In this document: positions 1 through 8,495 of the stretch, in pieces
Position numbering within the stretch: position 1 is the stretch's first letter
Layout: each line of letters opens with the position of its first letter
Assembly (NCBI RefSeq): GCF_000473165.1
Contig: NZ_KI421504.1
Location: forward strand, 558,596-622,595
Source: Leisingera aquimarina DSM 24565
Lineage (GTDB): Bacteria; Pseudomonadota; Alphaproteobacteria; Rhodobacterales; Rhodobacteraceae
Direction of reading: 5' to 3'
DNA length: 64,000 nt
Program-made: the position numbers and the translations under genes
The notes under the pieces: generated by a model
What the model was told of the DNA's origin: nothing
Databases searched by the model: none
Seen by the model: the letters and a program-made list of their open reading frames with translations, nothing else

Positions 1-517
1 CAATGTTCAGCCCCTGAATATCCAGCACCTCAAAGCCACGCTCAACCAAGAATTCAGCCTCAGCAGTGTTGATCTCATCCAGGTACGGCGTGCCAACCAC
101 CAGCTTTTTCGCACCCAGTTCATGCAGCGCGTCCAGCACCCCCTGCACCAGGCACATCGGCTGTGCCCAGGGCGCGCCTTTATGGATCTCTTCAAAAATC
201 CTCTGCTCGCCGATCACGATCGAACCGCTGGTGCAGCTATAACTCACCACATCGGGCTTGGCTTCCGGCTGAATGCGGGACGCCGCATCTGCCATATGCT
301 CGATATGGCGCGACAGGGTTTCATTGGTTGTATAGTCGTCCGTCTTCAGGCGGGTGATGTGCACCCCCACACCCTCGGGCGCCATATCCTTGAAGTCACC
401 CTCTGCCGACGGGTCCGTCGACATCAGAATAAAACCAAGTTTGGCGCGGTGATGGCGTCCCTCGCTCAATTCCGGAGTGCGGGGTTTGGACTGGATGCTT
501 TGGCCTGGCTGGAACAT
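1..517 (-). CDS. Asp/Glu racemase-fold protein, EutA-like (3' end outside window)
   Basis: The first 172 residues are visible; the gene runs off the left edge. It belongs to the superfamily of maleate isomerase, arylmalonate decarboxylase and Asp/Glu racemase, which work with a cysteine pair. The first cysteine is Cys95 in SYSCTSGS; the second half with its partner is outside the window. Ectoine-utilisation protein EutA is of this fold. The ATG shares one base with the TAA of the upstream M24 gene (TAATG), so the two are translationally coupled. Inference: it acts on the product or substrate of the M24 enzyme. It is not a close copy of the homologous gene at 9679-10461. The fold is fairly sure, the substrate unknown. 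Confidence 0.75.
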   Translation of the reverse strand, partial: MFQPGQSIQSKPRTPELSEGRHHRAKLGFILMSTDPSAEGDFKDMAPEGVGVHITRLKTDDYTTNETLSRHIEHMADAASRIQPEAKPDVVSYSCTSGSIVIGEQRIFEEIHKGAPWAQPMCLVQGVLDALHELGAKKLVVGTPYLDEINTAEAEFLVERGFEVLDIQGLNI

Positions 518-1659
518 TACAGAATAACCTCTTCAACGGATTTCGGATGCTGGGTCAGCGGCTCCCAGCCGTCATCGGTAATGATAAAGCTGTCGCCCAC
601 CTGGGCGCGGAAGGTGTCAACGGAAACAGACCCATCCACTGCCAGAACCATGCCCGGCTGAATGATGGTGGTATCCCCGGTGACCAGTTGCGGCGCCTCC
701 AAAAAGCTGAACCCAGTCGCCCGCCCGCAGCGGAACGGATATTCATAGCCCGCCCCTTGGATGACCTCGGCATATTCCGCATGGATGCTTTCCGCTGTCA
801 CGCCGGGACGCAGGGCATCCAGCGCCGCTTTCTGGCTGGCCACGGCCACCTCATAGACCGCCACTTGTGCCGGATCAGGCTCGCCAATCCAGAAGGTCCG
901 GTCAAACCCCAGCTTGAAGCGGTGGAAATTGGTCATGCCGCAGAAGCACAGGAACACCGGCTCCCCCTGCCGCATGATCCGGGTCGAGGCCCGGTGATGC
1001 GTCTTCACAATGTCCTTGCCGGAAGCCATGATCTGCAGGAAATGCGTGTTGGGCGACATATCGCCATCATCGTAATGCGCGGTCAGCAGCTCGGCGGCCT
1101 TGCGGGTGCCCGCCTGCGACGTGGCGATGGCGACTTCAAACTCCGGCACACCATCGCCGATTGCTGCGCGGCCTGCGTTCATCATTGCTGTTGCCACCTG
1201 ACCTGCATGGCGGGCCAGCTGCAGCTCTTCTGCGGATTTGATCATCCGCATGCTGTTCAGGATCGGAGTCACACTGGAGATCTTCCCGGCATCCACCAGA
1301 TCGTTCACATAGGCACGCACCGGCGGCGGCATGTGGCCCGGCTCAATCGCCACCTTCGCCGCGTTTTTGACCCAACCCGGCAGTTCTTCGCGCCACTCAT
1401 TGCCCATGCCGTCGTTCCAGGGCGCAATCCGGCCTACCCGGGCGGCGGCCTCGGCACTGTTGAGATCGATGGTCGGGGTGATCAGCAGCGCGCCGCCATC
1501 CTTGGGGACCACCAGAATAGTCGGACGGCCGAACTCCATATGCAGATAGTCATAATACCCGGTCAGGTAATAGACGTTGTCGTCATCGGTGATTAGCGCC
1601 ACATCAATGTTGGCATCTGCCAGCTTGGACTGCAGGCGGTTCAATCGTTCGGTGAACAT
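517..1659 (-). CDS. M24 family creatinase/ectoine-hydrolase-like protein (DoeA/EutD-like), metal site lost
   Basis: This 380-residue protein has the pita-bread M24 layout: an N-terminal creatinase domain (about 5-135, with the GRPTILVV strand seen in creatinases) and a C-terminal catalytic domain (about 145-375). Four of the five usual metal ligands are replaced: the two Asp positions are Phe/Cys (about 239) and Gly251, the His position is Thr in GRATG (about 315), and the LEPG Glu is Asp342. His221-His222 falls where creatinase has its catalytic His. It is therefore probably a metal-free C-N hydrolase such as creatinase or ectoine hydrolase, not an aminopeptidase. It is coupled to the EutA-like gene and divergent from lysR. 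Which substrate it uses cannot be told from sequence alone. Confidence 0.8.
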   Translation of the reverse strand: MFTERLNRLQSKLADANIDVALITDDDNVYYLTGYYDYLHMEFGRPTILVVPKDGGALLITPTIDLNSAEAAARVGRIAPWNDGMGNEWREELPGWVKNAAKVAIEPGHMPPPVRAYVNDLVDAGKISSVTPILNSMRMIKSAEELQLARHAGQVATAMMNAGRAAIGDGVPEFEVAIATSQAGTRKAAELLTAHYDDGDMSPNTHFLQIMASGKDIVKTHHRASTRIMRQGEPVFLCFCGMTNFHRFKLGFDRTFWIGEPDPAQVAVYEVAVASQKAALDALRPGVTAESIHAEYAEVIQGAGYEYPFRCGRATGFSFLEAPQLVTGDTTIIQPGMVLAVDGSVSVDTFRAQVGDSFIITDDGWEPLTQHPKSVEEVIL

Positions 1660-1785
1660 GCGGGACTTCCCCTGTGCAAATAGGCCCTGTGCAGCCTGGC
1701 GTTATCTTGAGTTTCAAATGAGCTTATTGCCGGAAACCCAGTTTTCAAAATGACTTCTCTTATCAAGATATGATAACCAATAGTT
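1660..1785. promoter_or_regulatory. Divergent promoter region between the M24 gene and lysR
   Basis: This 126-base spacer separates two divergently transcribed genes, the classic place for a LysR operator. Its right half (from 1725) is duplicated at 5932-5995 upstream of the ABC-transporter operon. The block TATTGCCGGAAA and the AT-rich stretch just before the lysR start are the best-preserved parts. Inference: the LysR protein binds here and at the second copy. Confidence 0.5.
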
Positions 1786-1791
1786 ATGAAA
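1725..1791 (+). repeat. Duplicated lysR upstream/start region, copy A
   Basis: Copy A of a direct repeat. From TATTGCCGGAAA at 1725 up to the lysR ATG at 1786 it aligns without gaps to 5932-5992; I count 44 of 61 bases identical, followed by the same ATGAAA. Invariant blocks include TATTGCCGGAAA, CAAAATGAC, TCTTA, GATAACC and TAGTT. Confidence 0.75.
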
Positions 1792-2661
1792 AACTATCGC
1801 AGCACGCTCCCGCCCCTGGACTACCTGTTGTTCTTTGAGACGGTCGCCCGACACAAGAATTTCACGCGCGCAGCTGAGGAGCTGAATGTCAGCCAGGCGG
1901 CTGTCAGCAAACGCATCAAGTTTCTGGAAAGCTGGCTGGGGGTAGAGCTGCTCACCCGGAACGGACGCAATGTCGACTTGACCAAAGCCGGGCACAAGCT
2001 TGCTGCAAACGCCTCCGAGGCTCTGGAGTACCTGGCATTGGGCATTGGACAGTTGCGCCAGGGCAGCCATGACAAGCTTTCCCTCGCCTCAAATATCGCG
2101 GTGTCGCAGTTCTGGCTGACGCCGCAGGTCAATGAATATCTGCTCAGCCATGATGCCGTGCCAGTGACCGTTACCGCGTCCAACAAGGAATCGGACATTC
2201 TTAACCAAGAGCACGATGTCGTTGTCTACTACGGCAGCGACATTCCTTCAGGTTGGGAAGGCGTCGTATTGTTCGAGGAAATCTGGCAGCCCTTGGCCGC
2301 GCCCGGCTTAATCGCCCAAGCCCCTGACTTTTCGGCCAGCACCCTGCTGGATTTCGAGAAACTGGCGCTGAAATGGATCAATTGGCCCGACTTCATCGAA
2401 CAGTCCGGGCACGCGGAACTGTCCGCGGCGCAGCGGGTCAACCTTGGATCTTACGGCAGTTCCCTGGATGCGGCGATCCGGGGCAAGGGCATTGCCTTGG
2501 GCAGCGCCGACGTCCTGGAATTTGAAATCGAAGCCGGGCGCCTGACCCCCTTGGAGGGCTACAAGCTGAACACCGGGCGCACCTATTTTGCCATCTGGCG
2601 GACCGGTACTCTATCCCAACGCACCCGCGATCTGCTGCGGGACGTTGGGATAGATCTCTAG
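1786..2661 (+). CDS. LysR family transcriptional regulator (GcvA-like)
   Basis: The 291-residue protein starts with a winged helix-turn-helix (about 9-68: LPPLDYLLFFETVARHKNFT, then VSQAAVSKRIK and LTKAG), typical of the GcvA branch of LysR regulators, followed by a two-lobed periplasmic-binding-like effector domain (about 90-290). It is divergent from the M24 gene and convergent with ehuA, three bases from its stop. Position between the hydrolase pair and the transporter suggests it controls both, with the transported compound or a derivative as inducer. This is inference from position. Its upstream region and first codons are partly duplicated at 5932-5998. Confidence 0.88.
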   Translation: MKNYRSTLPPLDYLLFFETVARHKNFTRAAEELNVSQAAVSKRIKFLESWLGVELLTRNGRNVDLTKAGHKLAANASEALEYLALGIGQLRQGSHDKLSLASNIAVSQFWLTPQVNEYLLSHDAVPVTVTASNKESDILNQEHDVVVYYGSDIPSGWEGVVLFEEIWQPLAAPGLIAQAPDFSASTLLDFEKLALKWINWPDFIEQSGHAELSAAQRVNLGSYGSSLDAAIRGKGIALGSADVLEFEIEAGRLTPLEGYKLNTGRTYFAIWRTGTLSQRTRDLLRDVGIDL

Positions 2662-2664
2662 GGT

Positions 2665-3480
2665 TCAGACCGCTTCGCGCACCGCGCTCAGAAACTGCTG
2701 TGTCCGTTCCCGCTGCGGATTGCCGAACAGCTCGGACGGATGCCCTTGCTCCTCGATCTTGCCGCCGTAGAAGAAACACACACGGTCCGAAATGTCGCGC
2801 GCAAAACCCATCTGATGCGTCACCATCAGCATGGTCAGGTTATGCTCTGACACCAGACCGCGGATCACATTTGTGACTTCGCCGATCACTTCGGGGTCCA
2901 GCGCCGAGGTCACCTCGTCAAACAGCATCACCTTGGGCCGCATTGCCAGCGCCCGCGCAATGGCAACCCGCTGCTGCTGGCCGCCCGACAGCCGTGACGG
3001 GTGCTGATCCTTCTTGGCGATCATGCCCACCAGTTCCAGCAATTTTTCCGAACGGTCGCGCGCCTCGGCCTTGGGCAGGCCCAGAACCTGCACCGGCCCT
3101 TCCATGCAATTTTCCAGCGCGGTCATATGCGGGAACAGGTTGAAGTGCTGGAAACACATGCCGATGTCGGCGCGGCGGCTGCGCAGATGGCGCTCACTGG
3201 CCGGAACCAGTTTGCCGCTCTTGGGCATATGCGTCAGCGGCTTGCCGTCCACATAAATCACCCCGCTGTTGATCTGCTCCAGCGTCATCAGCATCCGCAG
3301 CACAGTTGTTTTGCCAGAACCGGACGGGCCGATGATGGACACCATTTCGCCGGCGTTGATATCGAGATCAAGATCATCAAGGACGGTCAGCGCGCCATAT
3401 GATTTGCGCACTTTGCGAAAACTCACCATCGGTGTGTTTTCACCGCTCAGCTCCATTGGAAAACCTGACATATCCAACAT
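2665..3480 (-). CDS. ehuA: Polar amino acid/ectoine-type ABC transporter ATPase (EhuA-like)
   Basis: ATP-binding subunit of an importer of the polar-amino-acid family (271 residues). Walker A is GPSGSGKT (about 53-60), the signature is LSGGQQQRVAIARAL, and Walker B is VMLFDEVTSALDPE. It is the last gene of the operon ehuB-ehuC-ehuD-ehuA; its ATG overlaps the ehuD stop by one base (TAATG). An internal ATG three codons in is an alternative start. The ATPase family is certain; the ectoine label rests on its partners, above all the binding protein. It ends three bases from lysR on the other strand, so the two transcripts converge. Confidence 0.85.
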   Translation of the reverse strand: MLDMSGFPMELSGENTPMVSFRKVRKSYGALTVLDDLDLDINAGEMVSIIGPSGSGKTTVLRMLMTLEQINSGVIYVDGKPLTHMPKSGKLVPASERHLRSRRADIGMCFQHFNLFPHMTALENCMEGPVQVLGLPKAEARDRSEKLLELVGMIAKKDQHPSRLSGGQQQRVAIARALAMRPKVMLFDEVTSALDPEVIGEVTNVIRGLVSEHNLTMLMVTHQMGFARDISDRVCFFYGGKIEEQGHPSELFGNPQRERTQQFLSAVREAV

Positions 3481-4148
3481 TATTTCAGTCCCAGTTTGCG
3501 GCGCACCCGCCCTTCCGCCAGCCGTATCAGACCGGCCGCAGGAAGAGAGATTGCCAGGAAGATGATACCCACCATCGTGAAGGGTTCGAGAAAGCGGTAA
3601 TGCTCTGATCCGATCGCGTTGGCGGTGTGAATAAGCTCGGCAACCCCGATGACCGACAGCATCGGCGTATCCTTGAAAATGCCGACCAGATAGTTGCCCA
3701 TGCCCGACAAAGCCGAAGGAATGGCCTGCGGAATGATGACCCGGCGGTATTTTTGCACCGTGGTCATGTTAAGCGCGATTGCCGCCTCCCACTGCCCCTT
3801 TGGCACGCTTTCGATGCCGCCGCGGTAAACCTCGGACAGGTAGCAGGAATAATGCAGGCCAATGGCGATCATCCCCGACATCCAGGGACTGAGCCGGATG
3901 CCGAACTGCGGGCCGACATAGAAGATAAAGAAGATCTGCAGCAGCAAGGGCGTGGAACGGATGAATTCAACGAATTCGCGGACAACAAAGGTCAGCCCCC
4001 GGTACGGGCTGCGTTGGGCGATGGCCAGGGCCAGCCCCAGCACCAGCGCAATTGCATAACCCGCCCCGGCCGCCAGCAGTGTGTTGCCGGTGGCCGAGAC
4101 CAGCCGTGGCAGGATTTCCCAGGCAAATTCCCATTTCCAGTCAAACAT
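3480..4148 (-). CDS. ehuD: ABC transporter permease (EhuD-like)
   Basis: Inner-membrane permease (222 residues) of the His/Glu/Gln/Arg/ectoine class. About five hydrophobic segments are visible, and the EAA loop that contacts the ATPase reads EAAIALNMTTVQKYRRVIIPQA (about 122-143). The N-terminus (FDWKWEFAWEILPRLV) resembles EhuD proteins. It lies three bases downstream of ehuC and overlaps ehuA by one base, so the three are one translationally coupled unit. Together with EhuC it should form the heterodimeric channel. Confidence 0.85.
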   Translation of the reverse strand: MFDWKWEFAWEILPRLVSATGNTLLAAGAGYAIALVLGLALAIAQRSPYRGLTFVVREFVEFIRSTPLLLQIFFIFYVGPQFGIRLSPWMSGMIAIGLHYSCYLSEVYRGGIESVPKGQWEAAIALNMTTVQKYRRVIIPQAIPSALSGMGNYLVGIFKDTPMLSVIGVAELIHTANAIGSEHYRFLEPFTMVGIIFLAISLPAAGLIRLAEGRVRRKLGLK

Positions 4149-4151
4149 GGA

Positions 4152-4817
4152 TCAAGCCCTCCCCATTTTGCGCGCCATATAGGCTTCCAGCCAGCGCATG
4201 AAGGGCGTCACCATAAAGCGCGCCAGAACATAGTAGATGATCAAGGCCGCGCCAAAGGCCTGGGCGGACAGGAAAGTCGAGCCATTTATCTGCTTGGTCT
4301 CAAACATCAGATCGGCCACTGAGATCAGCGAGACAAGCGCCGTCCCCTTCAACAGCTCGATCATCAGATTGCCCCAGGGCGGCAGCATGTTGACCAGTGC
4401 CTGCGGCAGGATGATCCGGCGCATTCTTTGCGCCGGCGACATATTGATGGCAAGTGCTGCTTCCCACTGCCCCTTGGGGACAGACAGAATGCCGCCGCGC
4501 ACAAGCTCGGCCCCGTAAGCGCCGATATTCATGCCCACCGCAACATAACCTGCGGTAAACTTGTCTATCGACAGGCCGAACAGCGGCAGAACAAAGAAAA
4601 TCCAATAGAGCTGAACCAGAAGCGAAGTGCCCCGGAATATCTCGATATAGGTGACCGCGGACCCGCGCAGCAGCTTGTTAGAGGAAAGTTTCATCAGCCC
4701 CATCAAAAGGGCGATGGCCACGCCGAGAACGGCCGCCAAAAAGAACTGGGCAACCGTCATGCCGGTTCCGGCCAGCAGACGCGGCCAGTACTGGATAACG
4801 AAGTCAAAGATATTCAT
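4152..4817 (-). CDS. ehuC: ABC transporter permease (EhuC-like)
   Basis: Second inner-membrane permease (221 residues) of the same importer, homologous to the gene just downstream. It has about five membrane segments and the EAA loop EAALAINMSPAQRMRRIILP (about 122-141). It lies 69 bases downstream of the binding-protein gene, a larger gap than the others in the operon, in keeping with the binding protein being made in excess. The pairing of two distinct permeases, one ATPase and one periplasmic protein matches the Ehu system of Sinorhizobium. Confidence 0.85.
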   Translation of the reverse strand: MNIFDFVIQYWPRLLAGTGMTVAQFFLAAVLGVAIALLMGLMKLSSNKLLRGSAVTYIEIFRGTSLLVQLYWIFFVLPLFGLSIDKFTAGYVAVGMNIGAYGAELVRGGILSVPKGQWEAALAINMSPAQRMRRIILPQALVNMLPPWGNLMIELLKGTALVSLISVADLMFETKQINGSTFLSAQAFGAALIIYYVLARFMVTPFMRWLEAYMARKMGRA

Positions 4818-4886
4818 AGTTCCGCTCTGTCATCTTGGGAAACGTGCAGGGTGCGGCGGGTTGCAGGAACCCGCCGCCCGGACGAC

Positions 4887-5735
4887 CTAGCGGTTGCCGC
4901 AAACCCATTCTGCAGATTTGTCACCGGGCAGATGCGAGGCGGTATAGCCGTATTCGGACACCGCATTCAGCATCCCTTCGGTGCCGATGTAACCGGCAAG
5001 TGCTGCGTTGAATTTCGCCATGAAATCGGAATCCTCATCCCGGAACCCGATGCCGACCCAGTTTTTGGTCCATTCCGGCAGCGCCGCCGGATCGGTGACT
5101 TCAAAAACCCCTTCGGACTGGTCTGCAAGGTACAGCGCCTCGAAATAGGTCAAGGCCGCCGCATCCGCGCGTCCTGCCTTCATTGCCGCCAAAGTTTCGG
5201 TCGGGCCAGGCACCTGCATCATCTGAGCATCGGTCAGGCCCTCCTTGCGCGACGCTTCAACCGTGTTGGCACCGGAATACATGATGAGGACAGAGCCGTC
5301 ATCATTCAGGACATCTTTGTAGTTGTTGATGTTTTTCGGGTTTCCAGCAGGAACCAGAAAAGCGTCGCCCATGGAGCCGATCGGCTCGGAAAAGGCGATA
5401 TTCTCACAGCGGCTGTTCAGAATATACAAACCGCCGGTGATCATGTCATAGCGGTTGGCTTTCAAACCGGGGATCAAACCGCCCCATTCGGTAACCGTGG
5501 TTTCAACCTCGGTGTGCCCCATTTCAGCCAGGATACCCAAAGCGATTTCATTCACAAAGCCCTTGGCATCGCCGTTCTCATCCGGAAAACCCCAGATTGG
5601 GATATTGGAAAAGCCAATGCGGATCGGCTCGCCCGCGGCAATCCGGTCATCAATCGGCCCGGCAACCGCAGCCACGGTGCTGATCACCGTTGCAGCAACA
5701 GCGCCGCCAAGTGTCTTCAGTAGTTTGTAAGTCAT
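4887..5735 (-). CDS. ehuB: Ectoine-type ABC transporter substrate-binding protein (EhuB-like)
   Basis: Periplasmic binding protein (282 residues) with a signal peptide (about 1-26, cleavage near AAVA-GPID) and the SBP_bac_3 fold. From memory of EhuB, shared stretches are RIGF near the start, WGGLIPGLKANRYD, SRCENIAFSEP and a FLVPAGNPKN-type segment, including the ligand-carboxylate Arg of SRCE. The first-strand segment reads GFSNIPIWGF, where I recall EhuB having an acidic and an aromatic residue that cradle ectoine; here these look like Ile and Trp, so the ligand may be a relative of ectoine. A GGGAGG ribosome site precedes the ATG. First gene of the operon; its upstream region carries repeat copy B. 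Confidence 0.8.
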   Translation of the reverse strand: MTYKLLKTLGGAVAATVISTVAAVAGPIDDRIAAGEPIRIGFSNIPIWGFPDENGDAKGFVNEIALGILAEMGHTEVETTVTEWGGLIPGLKANRYDMITGGLYILNSRCENIAFSEPIGSMGDAFLVPAGNPKNINNYKDVLNDDGSVLIMYSGANTVEASRKEGLTDAQMMQVPGPTETLAAMKAGRADAAALTYFEALYLADQSEGVFEVTDPAALPEWTKNWVGIGFRDEDSDFMAKFNAALAGYIGTEGMLNAVSEYGYTASHLPGDKSAEWVCGNR

Positions 5736-6020
5736 AGGTTCCTCCCAGAATTTAACTTGTCATTGATGTGGAGCGTGCGGCCGTTCCTTGACCGGCCTTG
5801 AACTCCCGTCACCGCGATCCAGCGCCTCCCCTGAGCGCAAAATCAGGTTCTGTGCATGGATCGCGCATTCCTCCCTACGATGCGGCCCCCCGGCGCCTGG
5901 CTGCTTCGCCTGCCTGGCATTCGAACCAGCCTATTGCCGGAAATACGCAACTCAAAATGACCTTTCTTACCGCGCTTAGATAACCGGTAGTTATGAAAGA
6001 TCGCCTTGTTTCCCTTTCCT
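5736..6020. promoter_or_regulatory. Upstream region of the ehuBCDA operon, with a lysR start-region copy
   Basis: The 285 bases between ehuB and the stop of the FAD-dehydrogenase gene hold the operon's promoter. The part nearest ehuB (5736-5931) shows the ehuB ribosome site and no gene I recognise. The distal part (5932-5998) is the duplicated lysR start region. It is placed where a LysR operator for the transporter would be expected. Confidence 0.5.
5932..5998 (+). repeat. Duplicated lysR upstream/start region, copy B (orphan lysR 5' end)
   Basis: This copy aligns gaplessly to 1725-1791, keeps the start-codon position (ATGAAA at 5993) and then loses similarity within about ten bases. The reading frame after that ATG does not resemble LysR, and the convergent dehydrogenase stop lies at 6021. 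It therefore looks like the remains of a second lysR promoter and start, or a retained operator. It sits about 200 bases upstream of ehuB. Confidence 0.7.
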
Positions 6021-8477
6021 TCAGGTGCCGGACAGCATCCGTTTGCTTTGCGGGTCATAGAAGGGCGTCAGGCTGACATCGGCTTCGATGCTTTGCCCCT
6101 CCACCAGAACCGTGAACCGGCCGTCTTCAACTGCCGCCTTGTCAGTTTCGCCGTCCGGCAGGGTCAGCAGGCACAGGCCGACAGCCGCCCCGACCGTTTG
6201 CCCCCAGGCGCCGGCGGTCACATAGCCCGCGATCTTGCCGTCCCGCAGGACGGGCTCGTTGTGATGCAGCAAAGGTTCCGGGTCGCGCAGCCTGATCGAA
6301 CACAGGAACGGCCCCTTGTTCTCCGCCTTGCGCGCCAGATAGGCGTCGCGCCCGATAAACGGGATGGGCTTTTCCGCCTTGCAGACAAACTCCATGCCCA
6401 TCTGATGCGGCGCTTCGGTATAGGCCATGTCGTGGCCCCAGTGGACAAAGCCCTTTTCCAGCCGCAGCGCATTCAGCGCCTCGCCGCCGATCAGGCGGAG
6501 ACCGAACTGCTTGCCCGCCTGCATCAGCACCTCGAACACATGTTCGGCAAAATCCGGGGTGATGAAAATCTCCCAGCCCAATTCGCCGGAATAGGACAGG
6601 CGCTGCGCGAACACCGGGGCATGGCCGATGTGGAAATGCCGCAGGCTGTTGAACGGAAACGCCGCGTGCGAGGCATCCGCATCACTGACCAATTGCAGCA
6701 GCTCGCGGCTTTTCGGCCCCATGATCCCCAGCACGCCATAGGCGGTTGTCGCATCGCGCAGGCGCACGTCCTCGCCCGGCTGGATCAGGTCGCGCAGATT
6801 CAGGTAGTCGCGCCGGGTGTGCGAGATTGAGCTCATCATCATGAAGCTCTCATCACCATGGCGCGCCACCGTCACATCGCTTTCGATACCGCCGCGTTCG
6901 TTCAGCATCAGCGTATAGGCAACCCGGCCATTGGCCATCGTCATGTTGTTGGTGCAGACCCGCTGCAGGAAGCTTTCGGCGTCGCGGCCCTCGACCATCA
7001 GCTTGCCCAGCATGGTATAGTCGATCATGGCAACCGCTTCACGTGCGGCCTTCTGTTCCTCCCGCACATGGGGGAACCAGTTCTGGCGGCCAAAGCTGTA
7101 TTCATACTTCGGCTCAACCCCTTCGGGCGCAAACCAGCCGGGGCGTTCCCAGCCCTGAGCCTCGGTGAAACAGGCGCCGCGGGCCTTCATCGGGTGATAA
7201 AACGGGGTGCGGCGCAGGTTGCGGACGGTCTCGCGCTGGCGGTTCGGCCAATGCATCGCATAGGTCAGCACCAGGGTTTCCGGGCAGCGTTCCTGCAGAT
7301 AGGGATCGCGCGCCTGGAATTTCTCGCAGCGCTTGGGGTCCATTTCGCTGAGGTCAATCGGCGGATGGCCGTCGATAATCCATTGCGCCAAGGCCCGGCC
7401 GGCGCCGCTGCCCGACTGGATGCCAGTGGAGTTCACCCCGCCCAGCATAAAATAGTTCGAAATGTCCGGCGCTTGCCCCAGGATGAAGCGCCCGTCGTAA
7501 GAATAACTCTCCGGCCCGTTAAAGAAGGTGCGGATGCCAGTTTCCTGCAGCAACGGCACCCGGTTCATTGCCAGTTCCAGCACCTCCATCACATCGTCCT
7601 CGACAAATGGCAGGCTGTCGAATTCAAAGTCCTCGGAAATGCCGTTCATGCCCCAGGGTTTGGCCTGAAAATGGGCAAAGCCGAACAACAGTTTACCCGC
7701 GTCTTCCTTCCAATAGGTGCCGTCGCAATACGAACGCAGCACGGGCAGATCGCTGGGCAGGTTATCAATGGCCTCGGTCACCAGATAATAGTGTTCACAA
7801 GCGTGCAACGGCACGCCGACACCATTTTGGCGACCCACCTCCCGCGCCCACATGCCGCCGCAGTTGACCACATAGTCGGCGCTGATCGTGCCCTGATCGG
7901 TGCGCACGCCAACTGCCTTGCTGCCGCGGGTCAGCACTTCCTCGACCTTGATGTTCTCCAGGATCTTCGCACCGCGCATCCGCGCACCCTTGGCCAGCGC
8001 CGTGGTCAGATCGACCGGATTGGCAGAGCCGTCGCTGGGCATGTAGATTCCACCCAGCACGCCGTCGGGGTTCATCAGCGGCCAGCGTTCCTGGATTTCA
8101 GCGGTTTTCAGGTAATGTGCCTCGATGCCAAAAAGAGCGGCAAAATCAGCTTTGCGCTTCAACTCGGCCATCCGCTCCTCATTGACCGCCACCGAGATAG
8201 AGCCTGAGCGGCGATAGCCGGGGTTTTGACCGGTTTCCGCTTCGATCTCCTCCAGCAGCTCGATGCCGTATTTGGCAAAGGCAGTGGTGGCGTGGCTGCC
8301 CTGAAGCTGCCCCACCAGGCCCGCGGCGTGCCAGGTGGTGCCGCTGGTCAGCTGCTTGCGCTCCAGCAGCACGACATCCGTCAGCCCCTGTTTGGCCAGG
8401 TGATAGGCCACCGAGCAGCCGTGAATGCCGCCGCCGATGATGACAACCTGCGCGTGGGACGGGAGTTGCTTGGTCAT
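6021..8477 (-). CDS. FAD-dependent dimethylglycine/sarcosine dehydrogenase-like protein with GcvT domain (paralog 1)
   Basis: 818 residues in the two-part layout of dimethylglycine and sarcosine dehydrogenases. The N-terminal DAO flavin domain has the dinucleotide motif GGGIHG (15-20) and TTWHAAG, where His50 is the position of covalent FAD attachment in this family; an FAO_M linker follows, then a GcvT folate domain with its C-terminal barrel (about 430-810). Such enzymes oxidise N-methyl groups and pass the C1 unit to tetrahydrofolate. It is the third gene of a racemase-M24-dehydrogenase operon, 18 bases after the M24 stop, which suggests the substrate is an N-methylated product of that hydrolase. 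The exact substrate is unknown. Confidence 0.85.
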   Translation of the reverse strand: MTKQLPSHAQVVIIGGGIHGCSVAYHLAKQGLTDVVLLERKQLTSGTTWHAAGLVGQLQGSHATTAFAKYGIELLEEIEAETGQNPGYRRSGSISVAVNEERMAELKRKADFAALFGIEAHYLKTAEIQERWPLMNPDGVLGGIYMPSDGSANPVDLTTALAKGARMRGAKILENIKVEEVLTRGSKAVGVRTDQGTISADYVVNCGGMWAREVGRQNGVGVPLHACEHYYLVTEAIDNLPSDLPVLRSYCDGTYWKEDAGKLLFGFAHFQAKPWGMNGISEDFEFDSLPFVEDDVMEVLELAMNRVPLLQETGIRTFFNGPESYSYDGRFILGQAPDISNYFMLGGVNSTGIQSGSGAGRALAQWIIDGHPPIDLSEMDPKRCEKFQARDPYLQERCPETLVLTYAMHWPNRQRETVRNLRRTPFYHPMKARGACFTEAQGWERPGWFAPEGVEPKYEYSFGRQNWFPHVREEQKAAREAVAMIDYTMLGKLMVEGRDAESFLQRVCTNNMTMANGRVAYTLMLNERGGIESDVTVARHGDESFMMMSSISHTRRDYLNLRDLIQPGEDVRLRDATTAYGVLGIMGPKSRELLQLVSDADASHAAFPFNSLRHFHIGHAPVFAQRLSYSGELGWEIFITPDFAEHVFEVLMQAGKQFGLRLIGGEALNALRLEKGFVHWGHDMAYTEAPHQMGMEFVCKAEKPIPFIGRDAYLARKAENKGPFLCSIRLRDPEPLLHHNEPVLRDGKIAGYVTAGAWGQTVGAAVGLCLLTLPDGETDKAAVEDGRFTVLVEGQSIEADVSLTPFYDPQSKRMLSGT

Positions 8478-8495
8478 TCTGGTGATATCCGTGGC

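Noticed and set aside
517-1659. Calling the M24 protein creatinase
   Set aside because: The fold and His position fit, but ectoine hydrolases share them and no creatinine-pathway partner (creatininase) is present.
1-5735. A complete ectoine-degradation (eut) operon
   Set aside because: Only M24-, EutA- and Ehu-like genes are seen; eutB, eutC, eutE and an AsnC or EnuR-type regulator are not in the window, so I do not name the pathway as ectoine degradation.
5916-5945. TTCGAA-containing hairpin resembling a tRNA T-arm on the minus strand
   Set aside because: The arm does not form a proper five-pair stem with a seven-base loop, and no acceptor, D or anticodon arms flank it.
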